In this document: positions 39,435 to 53,826 of the stretch, in pieces
How positions within the stretch are numbered: position 1 is the stretch's first letter
Layout: each line of letters opens with the position of its first letter
From: Amia ocellicauda
Taxonomy: Eukaryota; Chordata; Actinopteri; Amiiformes; Amiidae
Direction of reading: 5' to 3'
NCBI RefSeq assembly: GCF_036373705.1
Contig: NC_089851.1
Span: 25,092,970-25,156,969, forward strand
DNA: 64,000 nucleotides
Program-made: the position numbers and the translations under genes
The notes under the pieces: generated by a model
Seen by the model: only the letters and a program-made list of their open reading frames with translations
Databases searched by the model: none
What the model was told of the DNA's origin: nothing

Positions 39435-39998
39435 TTAGGTCTGCGAACCATAATCTGCGAGGCCCCTGTGGGGCTGTGGGTCGCTCGTTCTATCCTGACC
39501 TTCTCCAGGAGCACCAGGAGAAGGGGGAACGGTGGGAATGTGTAAAGGAGACAGTGCGGCCACATGTGGGCTAGCGCGTCGATCCCTAGGGTTCCTGAGC
39601 GGTCTCAGACGGAGAACCATAGTGGGCAGTGTGTGGACTCTGCCGAGGCAAAGAGATCCACGTCCGCCCTGCCAAACCGGCTCCACAGTTGTTGTACCAC
39701 AAGCGGGTGGAGGCGCCATTCCGAGACCGGGGGGCTTCCCCGAGAGAGGAGGTCCGCCGTTGTGTTGGACAGGTGCTGTGAGGTGAACTGCTCTGATGGA
39801 GCAGAACCGTGGCTGCGCCCACAGAAGCAGATGGCGTGCTAGACAGTACAGTCTGCGTGACCGGAGACCTCCTTGCCTGTTGATGTAGGCAACCACCGCT
39901 GTGTTGTCTGTCCGAACCAGCACATGTCTGTCCCGCAGGACCGGCAGGAAATGAGACAGTCCAAGGAGTACTGCTTGTAACTCCAGGACATCCGTCAC
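39435..39998 (-). pseudogene. DIRS RNase H region, element B
   Basis: A 187-residue frame reads VLELQAVLLGLSHFLP, LVRTDNTAVVAYINRQGG and RRLYCLARHLLLWAQ, the middle of the DIRS-type RNase H domain. It begins directly where the RT is missing, and its end becomes unlike the family after IRAVHL, where a frameshift is likely. Confidence 0.8.
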
Positions 39999-40574
39999 AG
40001 ACCGCTCCCCAACCCTGCTTCCTCCTGGGATGGGGCAGACAGACTCCCCAAAGGCTCTACCAGCGCGGCGTGAGCCGGCAGTGGAGCGTCATAGTGCCGG
40101 GAGGGCTAGCAGTGCTCGTTCTCAGCGAACTGAGAGAGCGAGATCCCCTACAGCCACAGCCGCAGGCTGTAGTGCAGGCGCAAGCCTCTTCTTGTGAACG
40201 AAACTGAAACGGAAAGTGCAGCCGGACCTCCGGTGCACGGACGGGACAGAATTGGGATTAGCTATCAATAATAACTAAACACACACAAGACAGAGACGAT
40301 GTGTAGCGAAAACGGTGGTGAACAACACTATAAAGTGAGCCAGCCAGCCGAAATATGCAGTTTGAATGTTTATTACAAACACAGACACAGAGAGCTTATG
40401 TTCCTGAGTCCATCGAAATGGCAAAAGAGGACGAACCTGCGCTGACGTCACATTTTATAGAACAGGAAGTGGGAAGGGACCTGTTCTGAGTGACGAGCGC
40501 AGGGGCCAATGGCAGCTTTGATAGAGTGACGTTTCAATCGGGTTCCTACAGAACCTCCCCCTTGGGCAGTGCTT

Positions 40575-41480
40575 CACGGTGGCACTTGAACGGAAACGAG
40601 TTCAGAGTTCAACAAGCTTTCACTTGGACGGTGGAGGATGAGGTGCCGGCCACGGCCACAAACCCCTTCAGGTGGCAGAGGGTCCTCGGCTTCTTCTCTC
40701 GGCTCCGGGCCGCCACCTCCCAGCTGCTGTTGGTGAGGGGGTTGAGGGGGTGATCCCCCAGGCCTGGAGTCAGGCCTGTCTCCATCGGCTGCCTCAGTGA
40801 CCCCAGGCTGGTGCCCTGTACCCTGTAGGAGTGCCGTGAGCCAGAGGAGACCCCAGTCAAGAACGAACCTCATGACGAGGCTTGCGTGACCTGGGAGGCA
40901 TCTGAGAGGGACGCACGCACCAGCAAGGGTGAAACAAGCCGGGGGTGGGACGGTAGGGACGGTCAAGGCTGGAGACCCCCTGTCTGCCTCTCCCAAGCAT
41001 TCCAGAAACTCCCACTGGGAGACATGCCTCAAAAGGCAGGTCTAAGCTGGCTCTAAGGCAAAACCTGGGCATCCTGGAGGTACACACTCACAGTGCCTCT
41101 GGGTGTTGTCCTTGGTGTTCATGGACTCCCAGGGGTCATAGGTCAGGCCCTGCGTTGTACCTGGTTACAAAGCCCAGCGCAATGCAGGGCCCTGTTGACA
41201 CACCATGGCTGCTCTTCGGCCAAAGCTGGGCCCTGGTCTATTACTGGGGTCAGGAATATTGTGATATTAACTAGAGGTCTGCATTTCAGACACCACGAGA
41301 GGAAGAAGTCGCTCGCAGATCTGCCTTTGTACACCCAGTGGTTCCACGGGAGGACATGAACTGGACTGCTGGTACCGCCCCCTCTGGTGGAAAAGACCAA
41401 ACCCCCTCACAAGGAGACGCACTCCACTCTGGGGAAAAAGCACACCAGCGATGGGAATGCGGCACATGTCACACCTCCAG
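40575..41480. other. GC-rich segment, unresolved
   Basis: Far richer in G and C than the host flanks and not part of the terminal repeats of element B. It has open frames on both strands (- strand 40574-41032, 152 aa; + strand 40490-40753) without a domain I recognise. Possible splice-like joins occur (donor-like GTGAGG at about 40732; acceptor-like CCCTGTAG at about 40830 followed by EPEETPVKNEPHDE). It could be gene exons, more repeat, or neither. Confidence 0.3.
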
Positions 41481-41599
41481 CACGAGAACCAAAGTGTACA
41501 GAGTGTGTAAATGAACCTGTGTAAACTAAAACCACAAAGTTTCTACTGGAGTTCTTTTCTTGAATGCACAGCTGTTTCTATCCCTAAGTGACATAATCA

Positions 41600-41690
41600 A
41601 CCGCTTGGGCCATTCGACCCATCATGCTCGTTTGCTGTCCATTAATCACTAAGTGATCAAAGGATCTCGTCCAATCAGAACATTATTATA
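41600..41690 (+). repeat. Dispersed SINE-like repeat, copy 2
   Basis: Shares GGGCCATTCGACCCATCATG, GCTCGTTTGCTGTCCATTAA and GTGATCAAAGGATC with the copies at 8636 and 50485. Confidence 0.65.
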
Positions 41691-41693
41691 AAG

Positions 41694-42130
41694 TTATGTG
41701 GGAAGCAAAGAGGGATAGTTATACATATTAACATATGTAAGTCTGGGAAGAACATTCATCTTAACCTGGGCTCTACCCCACAGGGACATTGGAAGCCCAA
41801 TCCATCTTTTAAGGTCATCCCGTACATTTTTAAGAATTTGTGGTCCATTCAGACTAAATATTGAATTTAGAGGGGAATTAATTATGATCCCAAGATATTT
41901 CATTCTCTTTGGTTTCCAAGTGAAAGGAGTATTTGTCAGGTCACTACGATGCGTATGGGAATTTAGTGGCATTGCCCTTACATGTCCCCCTTACTCCAGT
42001 TCATTTTGCATTCAGAGAGTCAACCAAAACATTTAATGAGATCAAGAATAGCTGGGAGGGAGTGTGAAGGATCTGAGAGTGTCAGTAATATATCATCTCC
42101 AAAATATATTTCAACCTGTCCTAGTAAGGT
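41694..42130 (-). mobile_element. L1-like LINE reverse transcriptase fragment
   Basis: Read on the - strand, about 42120 to 42000 gives YFGDDILLTLSDPSHSLPA and KMNWSK, matching the L1-type RT block with the catalytic DD. After a frame change, 41972-41694 gives FTWKPKRMKYLGIIINSPLN, LKRWIGLPMSLWGRAQVKMN and VLPRLTYV, the RT thumb region of L1/Tx1-type LINEs. Broken by at least one frameshift and cut at both ends. Confidence 0.7.
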
Positions 42131-42514
42131 TGTGTTCTAACTGGATTTGACACTGCCATCACCTTTTTTTTTACTGGGATGGTCTGGTTAAATAACCCTG
42201 GAAGCTGGAGGTAGTTGTTGAGAAGGAAATGCCAGGAGGGAATATATAACAGTCTCTTTAATAAACAGATAGATAAAAGATGGGTACATGATGTGCAATT
42301 TAGGCAATGGAACACACTCATGGTATCAAAAGGCAATTCATAAGAAGTCAATATCCATTAATGTCATAGTTGACTCATTCCTCATACATAGAAACAATTG
42401 TTATAATCTAACAGCAAGTAACCTTCATAAGAATACCACAATCAACCATACAATAAACACAAATACAAGAACCACAATTCCAACACAGCAATTTCAAATA
42501 TTACATAACATTAT

Positions 42515-42692
42515 TTGTCATTTAGTAGACACTCTTATCCAGGGTGACTTACATTTGTACCAATTTATACAACTGGGTATTTTACCAGAGCAATCTCAAG
42601 GGTACAGCAGCACTTCCCCAGCCAGGATTTAAACCCATAACCTTCCAGTTATGACTCCAGAGCCCTAACCACTACTCCACAGTGCTGCCCAA
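42515..42692. repeat. SINE/LINE-like repeat fragment, copy 2
   Basis: Contains CTTATCCAGGGTGACTTACA and ends CACTACTCCACAGTGCTGCC, the same ending as 1747-1762. The intervening text (CAAGGGTACAGCAGCACTTC) also matches the first copy (CAAGGGTACAACAGCACTGC). Confidence 0.6.
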
Positions 42693-43379
42693 ATATAAAA
42701 AAAACAATACAAATATTTCAAAATAAACCCAGGATTTACAACAAACCAAATAATTGGTGAATTGCCATTTCGGATCAGTTGATTGGAATAATGCAATTAA
42801 AGTAAGGATAACACAGCACTGTTCAATCACTTTACCCTATTACACAGATTAATTGATAACAGTAGTATGTTTTTGGTCTTATTCCAGAAGTTCATGTGGT
42901 AGTTCATCCCCCCTCTTATTATGGATAAAGACTAGTATTTGATTCTGTTTATGACTGAGAATAAAGTATTGTTGGAGGATATTATGGTACAAGATAAGAA
43001 AACAAGCCTAAATACCGATTATTGTTTATGTATTTGGCCTTTTGTACTTGACTGAATTAACTGAATGCACATGATGCATACAAAAGGGTCTTAAACTATC
43101 AAGAGAAAATAAGCTGAATCATTCAATCTATATAATAATAAAGATGGCCATTTAGTTTATATTGTAGATATATTACACGTGTTCCTTATACAGTTATGCC
43201 ACCTCCCTCGTTTCTGTCTGAAACAGCAGTGCTTTCATTCTTGTAATATGTGATTCTTTTTATGCGCTTTTAGTTCTTAAAAAAAAAACAGTGTTATTTA
43301 AATTGGCATGTTTTTATCAATGGTAAGAATTGGTCTGTCAACACCAATTAAAACCAACCCCTGCAGTTCAAGTTCAGCA

Positions 43380-43583
43380 CTCAGGCGCACAGCCCGGCGA
43401 GCGCTCATTGGCTGGGTGTGACGTCACCTGCGTGTTGACACCGCGGAACAGCTGTGGAGCCGCAGGACGCGGAATTGAATTGAATTGAATTGAATTGAAC
43501 AGAAACGCGTTGTAGTCAGTGGGTTTAAACGAGCTGGAAGCGCAGGGAGGGAAACTCGTTACCTCCTTTTGAAATCCAAAGTC
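43380..43583 (+). promoter_or_regulatory. CpG-rich promoter of the second RDH12-like gene
   Basis: A CpG-rich block just upstream of the start codon has an inverted CCAAT box (ATTGG, 43407-43411) and a full cAMP-response element TGACGTCA at 43419-43426. A (GAATT)n pentamer repeat at 43472-43499 lies in the probable 5' UTR. The site calls are pattern-based. Confidence 0.5.
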
Positions 43584-46500
43584 ATGCAATCATTCAGGTA
43601 AAGCACGTCTTTCTTGTAATGTAATGTGGCGGAGAGTCTGTACTGATGTTGCATTCTGTACTTGGAACCTTATAATGGATACTTTGTTGTAACATCGTGA
43701 CGCTCCGTAAGAAAAAGCTCTGTGTTAAATAACTTGCCGTTCAATACCATCCTGTTTCTGTGATTATGTTACGCCATCGTGTAGTAAGGATACTGCCAAT
43801 TCATATATTCAACTGGTCAGCGAAGACGCCGCTTTCACAGAGTTATCTGTAACCAATACGAATAAATCCAAGATTCAATTTCTTAGAAGACACCCTCACA
43901 GTGACTTACAATTGTTACAAGATATCTCTCTTTTTTTTTTTCCATTTTACCCATTGATACAGCTGGGCAAGCGTTACACCTTGAATTAAGTGAGCGGATC
44001 CTATCTTGTATTTTGAAAGCTCAGTACATTTTAGAAGATGCCTTTAGAAATTGAATATGTCCTGCTTGTCAGCTAGTCGATTGATCTGAATCATTGCTTA
44101 TTTAATTCAGTGTATTCTTTATTGTTGGGATTTTACATGCCCACTTGCTTCTGTTTCCCTAGATTTACCTCACATCTTATTGGAAGAATCTGGAGACACT
44201 GGTTCTTCTGGTTTCATATTTTAGTTAACTAGTATCCACCTTTCAAAATAAATGAAGTGGTCATGTATGAAACATTTATGCATGTATTTTATTTTCCAGA
44301 AACTTCTTCAGGGCTCAGTGGTCCTCCGATGTAAGGCTTGAAGGAAAGACTGTACTGATAACAGGGGCCAACACTGGAATTGGCAAGGAAACGTCAAAAG
44401 ATTTAGCAAAGAGAGGTATTGTGCTGCACACATTTTCCAACCACAGGGCCAGAATGAATCCAAATGTGACCAACTTGCAAATGGCACTCTACTAATATTT
44501 ACTTGATATCGGCTCTACACACAATTAGAAGAGGGCCACCATTGAGTACTTGGTTTTAGTTTTCTATTTTTATATGGACTAGAAGTCGCTACAAGCCCAA
44601 ATTGCTAGTGAAAACTGGTTCTTGTCAAACCCTGTTCTTCTGGGTATCAGGGTTGAACTATAGCACAGTGAGACAATGAGAAAGTGATCTTATTTATACA
44701 TGCACAGGTAAGGACATGCAATCAGAACTGTTTTCAATAACCAGTTTTCACCAGCAATTTGAGCTTGTTGCATCATCAGCCCCCCTTATTTTAAACATTA
44801 CGCATGCCTTTGGTCCTGTTCAAACTGTGGGGGAGGGAATAATCTGATCCCTAAACTCCCTACCTATGACATTTTGTTGTGCAACACAATTAAATGAGCC
44901 ATCACAGACACTTAATTGTAGTGTAGAGCATCATGGGATACTGATCGAATACCAGAAACAACTGCGACAATCACATTGGCTTCTGTTACAATGTTAATGA
45001 ATTCTGGCCATTCTTTTGTTTTGTAATACATGATGAAATACAACAATGAGCTGTACAAAGACGAGTCCATTCTGTTATTCGAGGACTAAACATCAACGTA
45101 AGGCTTTATAAACATATCATGATCTTAATTTTTCATTATGTTTCAGGGGGTTATTATATTTATATGTGGTTAAATAACTTAAAGTTACAAATGTTTCTGT
45201 GGTTTAGGAATATGTAACGGAGAAATCAAATGAGTAAATGGGCTTAAATTACTGCAACATATGTTAGGCAACCGTGATTGCATAACTATGACAAAGCAAA
45301 ACTTCTGCAATTGATAATAATGAAAAAACTACCCAGACATAATCAAGCTTAATATATCTGCAACCCACATCAAATATAGTACTATAATTGTATCGTGGTC
45401 TTTTTATAGATTGTCAGCAAAGAAGTTCATTTTCCTAAGTAGCTTAATTAGATTTAATCTTGACTGTCTTTGAATGTTTTTCTAACCATGTGTTTGTGTG
45501 TGACTTAATTCAAGTTGAGGGATATCTGTCTGGGGGACTAGAGGTACCTATGACTTAAAATGATTATATTGGAAAAAAAATATATATATATATTAGTCTG
45601 GCAGCTAGTTAGCTAATGGAGTGCTTATAACATTCAGACATGTCTCCAAACTGAGGCTACAATTTCCAATGTGAAGGTTGCTAAATTGTCACAAACCTAG
45701 GGAGAAGTCAGTATTTTCATAGCCTGTTATAAAATGACGTAGATAACAATATATCCACATTTTGCAGTGTATTTGTGAAGCTTTATATATAATCTGCAGT
45801 GTTGCATTCCTGCAGTGTTTTAATGTATGTTATCCTTTTATGCTATATAGTCATTTTGGTTGGTTATGAAGAATGGAGATTGACTTCAATGGGAGTTATC
45901 CTAATCCAAATACACATTTTGCACAGTGTAGTGTAGAGGAGAATGTTATCGCCTCTTTGATAGATATAGGTGTATGGGTTTTGCTTTGCATCCCCCAGTC
46001 TTGATGTCCTTGTTATAATTAAATGATAGATGAATTCCAAAGTATATTTAGGTATTACATTGGAAGAAAATCTGAATAGAAGCTGAGGCGCTGGTTGCAA
46101 ATGGACTTTCATATGATTACAGGATGATAAAATCAACATTGATTGACAATCACAATCTCTAGAACTCAATGTAAGACAGTTTGTGTGTAAAAATTGAAGC
46201 GATATATGGATGGATGAAAGGTGGACAATATAAGCTTATATATGATGAAATTATAACTTAAAGATATGACCCCCTTGAAGTGCTGCTAACTGCTTTCATA
46301 TTGTAATTTAAGTGAAGATTGATCTGGACTTGCATTGCAATTAATCTTATTTCAATGTGTTTTTTGTTTAAGTCTCTTTCCCATCTAGGTATTTTATCAA
46401 ATCGCTATCTTTGAATCATGTATATTTTCTGATCTTTTTGCAGGGGCAAGAATAATAATGGCCTGCAGAGACATGGAGAAAGCTGAAGCTGCACAGAAAG

Positions 46501-49500
46501 AAATCATAGAAGTCTCTGGAAATCAGGATGTTGTCATTAAGAAACTGGATTTATCTGATACCAAGTCAATCAGAGAATTTGCTGAGCAAATTAACAAAGG
46601 TAAGTGAGATGAATGTCACAATAGTTTGAGTGCTTTCTTTTCTATTAAATTCAATAGTATAGTAGTTAGATCTTTAAGGTAACATAATTCATTAGCTAAC
46701 ATTTTTGTATTTATTTATTTTTCAACAAAAATCAATACATGAATTGTGATATACTGTGAATATGCTACAGCTAAGGAAACCTCTGCACAGATTGTCTGAT
46801 AATTTCTTAACTTGGATGTTCAGTGGTTCAGCTTTTACATCCAACGGAGACCCTCCTTAATGATATTTTTACACTGCAGATAAAACACTTGCATTTCATA
46901 ATTTCCATTAAACTGTATTCTATGAGTTTTTATATATAAAGCAGTGTAGATCAAATATGACTTGCTGGTTTGTTAAAATAATTGGACTACTTGGTAGACA
47001 TAAGTAAAATATTATGAAATATATTTAAGCTAGTTACAGATGATATACAGTATATGGTATGATCATTTAATTTTATGAACTAAACTTGGGTACATTAGAT
47101 TAAAACTGACTGGGTGGTTCGAATTATGTCCAAAGCTCTTTATTTTTAAACACTTGTTCTTTTAAATGTAGTATTAACTAACCATTATAAAAGTCTAATG
47201 TCACCTAGTTTTAATGTTTGGATGTGTGTAATGAAGAATTTAAAAATAAATGGCCTCAAAAAACAATGCCAATCTGTACTTTTTAAAGCCTTCCTTTGAA
47301 GTTCAAATGGATTAGTCCTGTATCGGCTCGGAGTCTTACTTGGTTAGTTGTCGTCTACATTTTAAATATTTTGTCAAGGGTGTTAGCATTAGTCTCTATT
47401 AGTGGCATGTGATATACACATCTAAAATTGTATTGCAGAGGAGAAGCAAGTGAACATACTGATTAACAATGCTGGGATCATGATGTGTCCTTACTCTAAG
47501 ACAGCTGATGGCTTTGAAATGCAGTTTGGAGTCAATCACTTGGGTAAGAGTGAAGATTGATGCATGGAATGCTACCTCTTGTATAGTTTTTGTTTTGTTT
47601 TTGTTTATAATATCTACCATATATTTCTCTGTTGAAAAATACCCTTTTTTAAATTAGATTATTTTTAGGCAAAATGTTTTTATGGACCAGACATTCCCTT
47701 ACTTACATTCAGTAGTAAAACATGTAAACAATAAAAACAAAATGCATTCCAAGAATCTGTGTAAAATAATTTAAAACTATTTTGTTTAGTTTCAGAATCT
47801 GATGTAATATGACAACAACAATCTGACAAAGTGTCATGTAACCCTTTCTCCTGTTTAATTTTCAATCCTTGAGTTTGATTGTCCAGCAACACCACTTACA
47901 CTGTAACTTCTGCTGATTCTTCAAGGTCACTTCTTGCTCACCTACTTATTGATTGATCTGATCAAGAGCTCCACCCCAGCCCGACTCATCAATGTCTCCT
48001 CAATGGCACATAGCTTTGGCAACATCAGACTGGATGATATCAATAGTGAGAAAAGCTATGACTCAGTGAAGGCCTATGGCCAGAGCAAGCTGGCCAATAT
48101 CCTCTACACACGGTACCTGGCAAAGAACCTGCAAGGCAAGCGTCTCCCTCAATTTTAAACTTGTCAAGTAATGGTGGATGTCATGTATGCTCTTTCAGTG
48201 TTTCAGGATGTTGTCATAACTTATTGGATAGTGGAAAATCTATAAAAGGACCAGATATGTCTTCCCTGCAGCAACTCAACCCATTATCAGATCAACTGTC
48301 AGATCAACTGAGTATTAGTCATACTGCCTGACAACGTGAATTGTTCTAGTGTGCATGACTGTGTGGAAAAACAGAGAAGACAAACGTTATTTTCTCCTGT
48401 CCAACAGAGATTAATACACAGTGGAAATTGTGCAATAAACTCCCCCATTCAAAAAAGGAGAAACATTTTGAATCATGCCTCTTGCCTAATGCTGGTTTGT
48501 GTCTAGGCTAATGCACAATAATGTATGTTAGTGTGTTTTGCAAGCTAAATAATAACTCTTATTCCAATACAATGTGCACAGTCATTTGTTTTGTCGTTTG
48601 TAATAAGAGTTGTTTAAAATAAATGCTGACCCAAAACTCCAGCCTGAGGTGACTGCATCACCTACATACGTTGTAATACCAGATTTATCATAATTATTGC
48701 TTGTAGAAATGATTGCTTATCAAGTTTTGTTCAAACTGAAATGAAAACCTTCACTTTAACATCAAAAATATGAAGCGATACTAGTTTATTGTTTTCTAAC
48801 CCAGGTAATGTGAAAATTAAATGCATAATAAATGTATATGTATAGTTAAATATATATATTTACTATTTTAGATCACCTTCAATTGGTTTTCCTTTCTTTC
48901 TCCAAAAGGCACTGGTGTGACTGTGTACTCCTTACACCCAGGTGTGGTGCAGACCGAACTGGCCAGACACCTCAACGGTGCTATGCAGGTGGTAATGAAA
49001 ATGGCCAAGCCTTTCACCAAGACCTCTGTACAAGGCGCTCAAACATCCATCTACTGCGCAGTGGCCCCAGAGTTGGAGAATGAAAGTGGCGGATATTATA
49101 GGTACGTTGGTGCTCTTCATCTTGAGCTGCTCTTGGTTTTCAACACTTGCTGCCTTTATTCTCGCTACTCCATTATGCTTCATACAACAACACAATATAA
49201 AACCAAATATCTCGCAGGTGTGTTCACAGAATATACTAGCACTGAGGACTTCTGTTAGGGGTGGCTTTTTTTTCCCCTAGTTCAAATCACATTACGCATC
49301 ATATAATATGTGGCTATGCCATTTAAATGTAAGTGTTCCACACAGGCCAATGTAATATGTTTACAACAGCTAAGCAGTCGACTAAGTGATGATATTTATG
49401 TTGTACATCAACCACAAATCTGCATGCTAATGCTAGTGTGCCCTCTGGTGGAGACGGTTGCAGGTGCACAAAGAAGTACATGTTTGTTCCCCTCTTTTTC

Positions 49501-49709
49501 TCAGGGTATGGCGGTACAACACACACCTTTCCCAAGTGTTGTAAATATACATTAACTGTGTTTTGAAATTAACTCCAAAAACACTTCTCTGCTCACTCTA
49601 TCACAGTGACTGTGCCCCTGCAAGCTGCTCTAGAGCGGCTAACGATGATGAAATGGCAAAGAAGCTTTGGGACCTCAGCTGCCAGATGCTTGGAATAACA
49701 TGGGAGTGA
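43584..49709 (+). CDS. rdh12l: Retinol dehydrogenase 12-like SDR, copy 2
   Basis: Seven exons: 43584-43597, 44300-44415, 46444-46599, 47439-47543, 47926-48135, 48909-49101 and 49607-49709, giving 298 aa. Five of the six coding blocks after the first have exactly the lengths of copy 1 (116, 156, 105, 210, 103); exon 6 is 6 bases longer. Motifs: [27 protein letters not shown], the serine in INVSS and the YGQSK active site, so it should be catalytically competent. The start ATG (MQSFR) sits in a 14-base coding exon behind a CpG-rich promoter. The fifth intron uses a GC donor (CAAG|GCAAGC), unlike copy 1. AATAAA at 50301 is the likeliest polyadenylation signal. The pair is a same-strand tandem duplication with about 15.7 kb between the copies. 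Confidence 0.92.
44593..44766. mobile_element. Inverted-repeat MITE-like element in RDH intron 2
   Basis: 28-bp arms at 44593-44620 and 44739-44766 are complementary at 26 of 28 positions (shared core GTGAAAACTGGTT), with a 118-base centre. No coding sequence. Element limits are uncertain. Confidence 0.5.
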
Positions 49710-50484
49710 TAACAGAGAACCAGGACTCTATCAACATTTTAAATAAATTGCATTTATTAATATTGTAGATGCTCAAAGATTTACTAAATCGAATGATAAG
49801 CTACAACACTATCATTTATACAGATGTGGATGTATAGACTTGGACAGCCAAAATGCAGTTTTCATGTAAGGTGTATTGCACCAGTACTGTGTACATTTAC
49901 CTATATTGGGCTTGATTTTTCAAAAGGTTGAAATGTACAATGTACAGGTCTCTCCTTAAAAGAGCACAATAATTATAATAATGAATCCAAAATTGTTAAT
50001 GTTCACTTGGAAAATAAGATATGTACCGTCAGAAAATGTGGCTTTTACATTTTGTTGTATTTCAATAGAATATATTTTTTTCAAACAAACCAAAGCTCTT
50101 GTATTGAACTCCTAAGACGTGCATCAGACATGGTTTTGGTTCTAATTTATTATTGGGAGACTGGAGACTTGCTTTTTCTCATATAATGTGCATCTACAGT
50201 TCTGTACCATCAATAACAGATATGCAGAATGCTGTAGTTGTATATTTGTAGGTTTCAAATCTTGAAACCTAGCTTTTATATTTTTGTAAATATCCCTTTC
50301 AATAAAAATTAGTTTTGTGTTTTCACTATTATGACTGTGTGTAGAAGCATTTTTTTCCATTCCTCTATGTAAAAATAACTTATTTTGAGTCTCTGTGCCT
50401 AAGTCAGTAAAGGCATTTTCTCAGATTGATCCGTGTAATATATCCCATTATCTGTACCCCTTCACAAACGTGGCATACTGGACA

Positions 50485-50565
50485 AAACCTGACACCCATC
50501 GTGCTCGTTTGGTGTCCATTAATATCGAAGTGATCCAAGGATCCTATCCAGTCAATTTTTAAATG
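50485..50565 (+). repeat. Dispersed SINE-like repeat, copy 3
   Basis: Shares CCCATCGTGCTCGTTTGGTG, TCCATTAAT and GTGATCCAAGGATCCTATCC with the copies at 8636 and 41600. It sits between the end of the second RDH gene and the SEC61G promoter. Confidence 0.65.
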
Positions 50566-50699
50566 TAAATCAGCAATTTCTGTGGTATTACTCTCCTTTC
50601 TGTATCTATAACTGAAACGTCCCAGTCACTTGCCCCATTACTGTTTTAATTTTGACACGTTCAATACAGGCAATTAAAACCCGACAACATCACCAGTTC

Positions 50700-50980
50700 A
50701 CGCGTGATCGGTCACGGATGCCTGCCTGTGCACAGAGCCGCATGGGAAGCCGGCATTCAGCAACAATAACAGTTCTGCTTCCGGTGCACACGACAGGAAG
50801 CGCGGAGAAAGCAGGATTATTTCCAGGTTAAACTCCGTTGTGCACATGCGCACTACGGGAGTATCCTAAATCGACGTCAGCGTTTACTTGCATTAAAACA
50901 GCCTTCAGAGCGACGTGGCTTTTCTAGGCAGGAGAGAGCAAGGAGTCGGACGCTGCTCGTACTTTTCTACATCAACACAG
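50700..50980 (+). promoter_or_regulatory. sec61g: SEC61G promoter and non-coding first exon
   Basis: CpG-rich sequence with ETS-type sites (CTTCCGG at 50778-50784, GGAAG near 50796), an NRF1-like GCACATGCGCA (50842-50852) and an ACGT core in CGACGTCAG (50872-50880). No TATA box is evident, as in housekeeping promoters. The untranslated exon ends at 50980 with AACACAG|GTAAGACC. The transcription start is unknown. Confidence 0.6.
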
Positions 50981-52161
50981 GTAAGACCTGTTGATGTTCA
51001 GGCTGTAGAAATGTATAGGCAAGTTTGGTACGTGGTAAAATATACAGAAATACGCGAGTATGTCTTAAAAGCAAACCCAAATGAATGTTATTTATCAGAG
51101 TGCCTTTACTCGCAGTTTAAGGCCTGAGCAGCAGATGAGAAATCGGAGTTCGCACTGCCTCGGTAACTGGGTTTTATAATGACCGGTGGTGCAGTTGATC
51201 ACATTGTGTGTAATATCGGTGTTGTTGACCGCTTAGGTTATAACATATCCCGTGTTTTAGACGACTAAAATACTCTTAATAGTGTCGAAGGTCTAGTCCT
51301 GCATATCTGCATTCTGTATTATGAATCGATAACAAAATGGCAATCTTCTTTCATTTCTAAAATAAAACTAGGGTTTGTGCATTTACCTTGATTTGAAACG
51401 AGTTTATTGCCGAGTTAATGGCTGAAACTGTAGCATACGTTCAATTCACGTACTGGCGGAGTCGATGTGCTGTTTGGTAAACGGATACTGGGGTACTTCT
51501 GTTTAGGTCGTGATTTATTGGTAAAATTGGCTTGGACACCGGATGTAGACTTGTCTAAATTTATTTTCATCAAATCATTCACATTCAGTGCATTTTGAGA
51601 CCTGCACAGTGTTGATGGTAACGCATGTTGTCACAAGTTGCTTTTGTGCCACGTATGTCGTTTTTTTTGGGAACTTGGGGTCCCTGTATTCTCGGACACC
51701 CATGTTTAAAACCCGTCAGCCCAAGTGTTCTCTAGCAGCTCAATTAAACACCTATATTTTAATAGTAATGGGGTTTACTTATGTGGTTTACATTGGGGAA
51801 GACTGGAGATTACTGATACGTTATTCGTTCAAGTGTACCCCATTTGCTTGAAGGCGAAGTAAATAAAGTACACTACAAGTCTTCTAAATGCAGTGTTAAC
51901 TTGTAGTGGAATTATATTTAATTTCTGACTAGTTAATTGCCCTGCAAAGAGGCCGCTGGCTTGTTAAGATCATAATTGTGTGGCAGAGAGAACCCGAGAG
52001 AGAATCTGCGCTTGTTGTGGAACGCGGGTGCTGGGCGTTCCTTCAGGAGTGTTCGGAATCGAACGTTTCAGCGGCACTGATTCTCATGCAGCGTCTCCGG
52101 TATTCTGGTGCTACCCATTCTTATTTACAGTATTTCAATGTTATGAAGATGCATAATTTAA

Positions 52162-53826
<1,665 letters not shown>

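Larger units (their letters stand above)
36643..40574 (-). mobile_element. DIRS-type retroelement B, lacking RT
   Basis: Inverted ends of about 150 bp: 36665-36825 matches 40421-40573 in reverse (GGAAGCACTGCCCAAGGG; AACCTGCGCTGACGTCAC; GAGCGCAGGGGCCAATGGCA). It abuts element A, but is a different subfamily with different ends. On the - strand it has RNase H and recombinase frames; between RNase H (about 40000) and the right end only about 420 bp remain, so gag and RT are deleted. A long non-coding tail lies at 36900-38350. Confidence 0.8.

Noticed and set aside
49439..49460. CCCTCTGGTGG motif, also seen near 41380 and 56980
   Set aside because: A common short element in vertebrate repeats and CTCF-like sites. 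Too short to support a call.
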